Of a DNA stretch of 64,000 nucleotides, positions 60,338 through 64,000 are shown in pieces; the stretch's first letter is position 1; the number at the start of each line of letters is the position of its first letter. Source of the DNA: Micromonospora okii. Lineage in GTDB: Bacteria; Actinomycetota; Actinomycetes; Mycobacteriales; Micromonosporaceae. The position numbers and the translations under genes are program-made. Where the stretch lies: contig NZ_BBZF01000029.1 in assembly GCF_020884795.1 (NCBI RefSeq), positions 54,274-118,273 of the forward strand, read 5' to 3'. Under the pieces are notes generated by a model that ran no database searches, was not told the DNA's origin, and worked only from the letters and a program-made list of their open reading frames with translations.

Positions 60338-61092
60338 CACGACGCCTCGCGCTCGTCGGGCTGGGCCCGGGCGATCCCGAGCTGGTGACGGCCCAGGCCG
60401 CCCGCGTGCTCAACGAGGTCGCCTACCTCCTCGTCGCCGACAAGACCGGTCAGCACCCGGGCACGGCCGACCTCATCGCGATGCGCGAGGCGATCTGCCG
60501 GCGGCACGTCGCGGGCGGGTGGCGGCTCGTCCACGTCCCCGACCCCGAGCGGGACCGCGCCGACCCGGCCGACTACGCCGGGGCGGTGCGCGACTGGCAC
60601 GAGGCGCGGGCGCAGGTCTACGAGCAGGTGCTGCTGGACAACCCGGGGGACGCGGCGGTGCTCGTGTGGGGCGACCCGGCCCTGTACGACTCGGCGATCC
60701 GGCTGGCGGAGCGCATCGTCGAGCGCGGGCGCGTCGACGTCGCCGTGGAGGTGGTGCCCGGTCTCAGCAGCGTCCAGTTGCTCGCGGCCCGGCACCGACT
60801 CGTGCTCAACGCGATCGGTGGCCCGATCACGATCACGACCGGCCGGCGTCTGCTCGAGGACGCGGCGGACGGCGACAACCTCGTCGTCATGCTGGACGGG
60901 GCGTTGACCTGCCGCCGGCTGCCCGAGCCCTCGGCCTGGTGGATCTGGTGGGGCGCCAACCTCGGCTCGGCCGACGAGCAACTGGTGGCCGGCCGCCTCG
61001 ACGAGGTCGCCGACGCGATCTGGTCCCGCCGCGCGGAGGTGAAGCAGGGGCGCGGGTGGGTGATGGACACGTACCTGCTGCGTCGGCACTGA
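60334..61092 (+). CDS. cobF: Precorrin-6A synthase (C1 methyltransferase, deacetylating)
   Basis: The 252-residue methylase begins RLALVGLGPGDPELVTAQAA and contains VLVWGDPALYDSAIRLAERI and VVPGLSSVQLLAARHRLVLN, which fit CobF. It methylates C1 of precorrin-5 and removes the acetyl group, a step unique to the aerobic pathway. GTG 60334 overlaps the cobN stop (GTGA). A terminator hairpin follows the stop. Confidence 0.9.
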   Translation: MTRRLALVGLGPGDPELVTAQAARVLNEVAYLLVADKTGQHPGTADLIAMREAICRRHVAGGWRLVHVPDPERDRADPADYAGAVRDWHEARAQVYEQVLLDNPGDAAVLVWGDPALYDSAIRLAERIVERGRVDVAVEVVPGLSSVQLLAARHRLVLNAIGGPITITTGRRLLEDAADGDNLVVMLDGALTCRRLPEPSAWWIWWGANLGSADEQLVAGRLDEVADAIWSRRAEVKQGRGWVMDTYLLRRH

Positions 61093-61124
61093 GATACGGG
61101 GGAGTGGCCGGGCACCGCCCTGCG

Positions 61125-61157
61125 CCCGGTGGCCCCGGCGCGCTTCGGGCCACCGGG
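61125..61157. terminator. Hairpin terminator after cobF
   Basis: CCCGGTGGCCC (61125-61135) pairs perfectly with 61147-61157 around an 11-nt loop. It lies between convergent cobF and the PaiB-like gene and can serve both. Confidence 0.7.
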
Positions 61158-61173
61158 GCGAGGTGGGGTGCGC

Positions 61174-61803
61174 TCACCGGCGGCGGTTCGCCGCTGCCCG
61201 TACGGCGTCGGCGGAGCGGGTGTCGCCCCGGGCCGTCAGGCCGGCGATGACGCCTTCGACGTCTGCCGGCGGCTTGTTCTGGCTCAGCTTCGCCTTGGCC
61301 TCGATGCGGGTGATGCGCAGCTCGACGCCGACGACGGCGCGTAGCTGCCCGGTGATGAACGTCGCGGGGGCGTCGTCGACCGACCACGCGTCGGCGCGGT
61401 GGCTCTCGTGCTTGGCGGTCAACCGCCGCACCACGTCGGCGACCCAGTCGGCGTCGTCGTGCACGACCAGTCGTCCGTAGACGTGGGCCGTGACGTAGTT
61501 CCACGTCGGCACGACGCGACCGTGCTCGGCCTTCGACGCGTACCAGGACGGCGTGACGTAGGTGTCCGGGCCGCGCACGATCGCCATGGCCTCGCCGACG
61601 GGCGGGCGCTGCCAGTGCTCGTTGAGCCGGGCCATGTGGCCGAGCAGGGCACCGCGTTCACCCGCGTCGGGGTCGTGGACGAACGGCAACGTCGTGGCTT
61701 CGAGGCCGTTGCTCGTCGCGGTGATCAGGTCGGCCGCGCCGTGATGGACGAGGAGCTCCTCGACGTCGGACTCGGTGGCGGTGAACGAGTGGGGAATGAA
61801 CAT
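61174..61803 (-). CDS. PaiB-like FMN-binding protein
   Basis: The 209-residue protein starts MFIPHSFTATESDVEELLVH. It has LGHMARLNEHWQ, TYVTPSWYASKAEHGRVVPT then WNYVTAHVYGRL, and ITRIEAKAKLSQNKPPADVE near the end, all PaiB family marks. Members bind FMN/heme-like ligands and are described as negative regulators of sporulation and protease genes in Bacillus. No operon partner is evident; its role here is unknown. Confidence 0.88.
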   Translation of the reverse strand: MFIPHSFTATESDVEELLVHHGAADLITATSNGLEATTLPFVHDPDAGERGALLGHMARLNEHWQRPPVGEAMAIVRGPDTYVTPSWYASKAEHGRVVPTWNYVTAHVYGRLVVHDDADWVADVVRRLTAKHESHRADAWSVDDAPATFITGQLRAVVGVELRITRIEAKAKLSQNKPPADVEGVIAGLTARGDTRSADAVRAAANRRR

Positions 61804-61889
61804 GCTGCTCCCGGCTTGCGCTTCGACGCTCGACAGTCGCGCCGCGCGCTGGCCGTTCGGCCTGCGCGGCGAAGGGGCGGTCGGGGCCC

Positions 61890-62525
61890 CTAGACCAGGG
61901 CCGGCTCCGGGGAGGGTTCCTGGGCGGGCAGGTACGGCGCGATGTTGCGCCAGGCCCGCTCGACGTACTCCTCCTTCTCACCGACGGGCGCGACGTAGTG
62001 CAACGCGCCGTCGGCGGCCTCCGCGCCCCGCAGCCGCGTGATGAGCCAGGCGGCGAGGTAGTGCGAGGCCAGGCAGCCGCCCGCGGTGGCGACGTTGCCC
62101 TTGGCGAAGAACGGCTGGTGGAGCACCTCGACACCGGCGGCGATCACCCACGGCTTCGTGGTCAGGTCGGTGCAGGCCGGGACGTCGGCGAGCAGGCCCA
62201 GCCTGGCCAGCACCAGCGCGCCGGAGCACTGTGCGGCGACGAGTTGGCGCGACGGGTCCAGGCGTCGCAGCACCCCCATGATCGCCCGGTCCTCGACGAC
62301 CTCACGGGTGGCGACACCGCTGCCGACGATGACCGCGTCGGCCTCGCACGCCTCCTCGAGGGTGGACATCTGCGCGATGACGACACCGTTCATCGAGGTC
62401 ACCTTCGGGGTGGGCGTGGCGATCGTGACGCGCCAGTCGTCGTCCCTGATGCGGTTCAGCACGCCGAGCGCGATCAGCGAGTCCAGCTCGTTGTAGCCCT
62501 CGAAGGTGAGAATGGCGATGTGCAC
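61890..62525 (-). CDS. DJ-1/PfpI family protein
   Basis: The 211-residue protein has nucleophilic Cys100 in AAQCSGALVLARLGLL and the early Glu in FEGYNELDSL. GGCLASHYLAAWLI closes the fold. It is close to the isonitrile hydratase/AraC-amidase-like branch of DJ-1. It is divergent from a MocR regulator, 86 bp away, which probably controls it. The substrate is unknown. Confidence 0.85.
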   Translation of the reverse strand: MHIAILTFEGYNELDSLIALGVLNRIRDDDWRVTIATPTPKVTSMNGVVIAQMSTLEEACEADAVIVGSGVATREVVEDRAIMGVLRRLDPSRQLVAAQCSGALVLARLGLLADVPACTDLTTKPWVIAAGVEVLHQPFFAKGNVATAGGCLASHYLAAWLITRLRGAEAADGALHYVAPVGEKEEYVERAWRNIAPYLPAQEPSPEPALV

Positions 62526-62588
62526 GACGGGGGTCCCTTCGATCCGTGGACCCCGACGCTACGAAGCCGCAGGCAAGACAGTCCAGAA

Positions 62589-62605
62589 ATTGTCATGCAT
62601 ACAAT
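62589..62605. promoter_or_regulatory. Operator-promoter of the second MocR gene: ATTGT-N7-ACAAT
   Basis: ATTGT (62589-62593) and ACAAT (62601-62605) form an inverted repeat around CATGCAT. The right half is part of a perfect -10, TACAAT (62600-62605). The regulator GTG lies 6 nt later, so autoregulation of a leaderless transcript is likely. Confidence 0.6.
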
Positions 62606-62611
62606 CGGCGG

Positions 62612-63949
62612 GTGCCCGCGCCCCGCTACAAGCCCCTGGTCGACTCGCTGGCCGCCGACATCCGGTCCGGGCGGCTACCGGCCGGAACGAGGTTGCCGAC
62701 CCACCGCGACCTCGCCGCGCGTGAGCACATCGCCGTCGTGACCGCGACCCGCGTCTACGCCGAACTGGAGGCCGCCGGACTCGTCAGCCGGGAGCAGGGC
62801 CGGGGGACGTTCGTACGCGACCTCGCGCTGCCGGCCGGGTACGGCATCGACCAGCAAGCCGTCGCCGGAGACGTCATCGACCTGAACTTCAACTATCCGT
62901 CGCTGCCCGGACAGGCCGACCTGCTGCGACAGGCGCTGCGCGACATCGCCGGATCCGGTGACATCGACGCCCTGCTGCGCTACCAGCCCCACGCGGGCCG
63001 CCCGCAGGACCGCGCCGCCGTCGCCGCGCACCTGTCCCGCCGCGGCGTCCCGACCACCGCGGAGCGGGTACTGGTCGTCAACGGCGCCCAGCACGGCCTG
63101 GCCGTCACCATGATGGCCACCCTCAGGCCCGGCGACGTCGTCGCCGTCGACGCGCTCACCTATCCCGGGTTCAAGGTGCTCGCCCACACGTTGCACCTCG
63201 ACCTCGCCCCGGTGCCCGTCACCGCCGTCGGCGCCGACCTCGACGCGCTCGAACGCCTCTGCGCCGCGCGACCGGTCCGCGCGATCTACACCATGCCGAC
63301 GCTGCACAACCCGCTCGGCGCAGTGCTCGACGAACCCGGCCGCGCCCGCCTGGTCGACATCGCCGGCCGGTACGGGCAACTGCTCATCGAGGACGCCTCC
63401 TACGCCTACCTCGCCGAGCCGGCCCCGCCGCCGCTGGCGGCCCTCGCCCCCGACCTCACCGTGCACGTCTCCGGCCTGTCCAAGAGCGTCGCGACCGGCC
63501 TGCGCATCGGCTACCTGTCGGCACCCGGCGCGCTCGTGCCGGCTCTCGAAAGAGCCATCCGCGCCACCACCTGGAACACCCCCGCGCTCACGGCCGCCAT
63601 CGCCTGCCGCTGGCTGGCCGACGGCACCATCGACCGGCTCGAGGCCCACAAGCGCGACGACGCGACGCGACGCCAGGCAGTCGCCCGCGACGCGCTGTAC
63701 CCACTGCGCCACGTCAGCCACCCGGCGTCCTACTTCATCTGGCTGCCGTTGCCCGAGGACGCGCGAGCGGACCGGATCGCCGCCACGCTCGCCGACCAGC
63801 GGATCTCCGTCTCCACCGCCGAACCCTTTGCCACCACCGGCCACCTACCACAGGCCATCCGGCTCGCCCTCGGCTCCACTGACCCGGGCAACCTCGGAGC
63901 AACCGTGGCTGCCGTCGCGCGCGCGGTCGAACTCGACGCCTCGCGGTGA
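62612..63949 (+). CDS. MocR-type regulator (GntR helix-turn-helix plus aminotransferase domain)
   Basis: The 445-residue protein has an N-terminal GntR domain (GTRLPTHRDLAAREHIAVVT). The aminotransferase-like domain has YTMPTLHNPLGAVLDEPGRA and PLP Lys in SGLSKSVATGLRIGYL. GTG 62612 was chosen because TACAAT lies 6 nt upstream and the protein then begins VPAPRYKPLVDSLAADIRSG. It probably controls the divergent DJ-1 gene. The remaining 51 bp of the window show nothing further. Confidence 0.87.
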   Translation: MPAPRYKPLVDSLAADIRSGRLPAGTRLPTHRDLAAREHIAVVTATRVYAELEAAGLVSREQGRGTFVRDLALPAGYGIDQQAVAGDVIDLNFNYPSLPGQADLLRQALRDIAGSGDIDALLRYQPHAGRPQDRAAVAAHLSRRGVPTTAERVLVVNGAQHGLAVTMMATLRPGDVVAVDALTYPGFKVLAHTLHLDLAPVPVTAVGADLDALERLCAARPVRAIYTMPTLHNPLGAVLDEPGRARLVDIAGRYGQLLIEDASYAYLAEPAPPPLAALAPDLTVHVSGLSKSVATGLRIGYLSAPGALVPALERAIRATTWNTPALTAAIACRWLADGTIDRLEAHKRDDATRRQAVARDALYPLRHVSHPASYFIWLPLPEDARADRIAATLADQRISVSTAEPFATTGHLPQAIRLALGSTDPGNLGATVAAVARAVELDASR

Positions 63950-64000
63950 AGCGGCGTCGGGCACGACCGGCCGTCAGGCCACGATCAAGAAGCGCCCTGA

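Overview
The window is high-GC actinobacterial DNA. Dense operons with 4-bp ATGA/GTGA overlaps, frequent GTG starts, leaderless TANNNT-N6-GTG starts, and the family mix of LLM flavin monooxygenases, DUF1684, WYL, MocR and TerD proteins suggest a Micromonospora-like actinomycete. That placement is an inference; no rRNA is present.

Region 1 (1-24.6 kb) is a sulfur-scavenging island. A minus-strand operon (7.6 to 0.4 kb) encodes a sulfonate-type ABC importer (ssuA-ssuC-ssuB), an NtaA/SnaA-type monooxygenase, an aldo-keto reductase, an FMN reductase and an SsuD-like monooxygenase. Divergently transcribed are a DUF1684 protein and a flavin reductase, then an Opp-type importer (oppA-B-C and a fused DF ATPase) with four LLM monooxygenases and a GNAT acetyltransferase. 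A second importer with a TauD-like dioxygenase (24.3 to 20.8 kb) looks like a taurine system. A palindrome CCTAY-N7-STAGG (in either orientation) lies at the promoters of four of these units. Three of those promoters are followed by short cysteine-containing leader peptides, so a shared operator plus cysteine-responsive leaders probably control the island.

Region 2 (24.3-35.3 kb) is a patchwork. It holds a frameshifted LLM gene, tails of a serine and a tyrosine recombinase, and two head-to-head junctions where divergent genes both lost their 5' ends (WYL regulator/quinone oxidoreductase; IclR regulator/alpha-beta hydrolase). Among these sit intact genes: a GNAT, an LRR protein, a sortase-anchored LPVTG protein, a TerD-domain protein and small secreted proteins. 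A tRNA with perfectly paired arms carries about 56 extra nt in its anticodon loop.

Region 3 (35.4-42.2 kb) carries the lower meta-cleavage genes (hydratase, acylating acetaldehyde dehydrogenase, hydroxy-oxovalerate aldolase) with an IclR regulator, then a MocR regulator facing an alpha/beta hydrolase-SDR pair.

Region 4 (42.3-61.1 kb) is a late-cobalt-insertion (aerobic-type) cobalamin cluster: cobK, cbtAB, cobA, a cobB-cobC fusion, cobO, a fused ChlI/ChlD chelatase subunit, cobL, cobM, cobIJ, cobH, a short cobG, a ferredoxin-like protein, cobN and cobF. Three cobalamin riboswitches control it. A 47-codon stump of cobQ precedes cobK. Region 5 (61.2-64 kb) has PaiB-like, DJ-1/PfpI and MocR genes.
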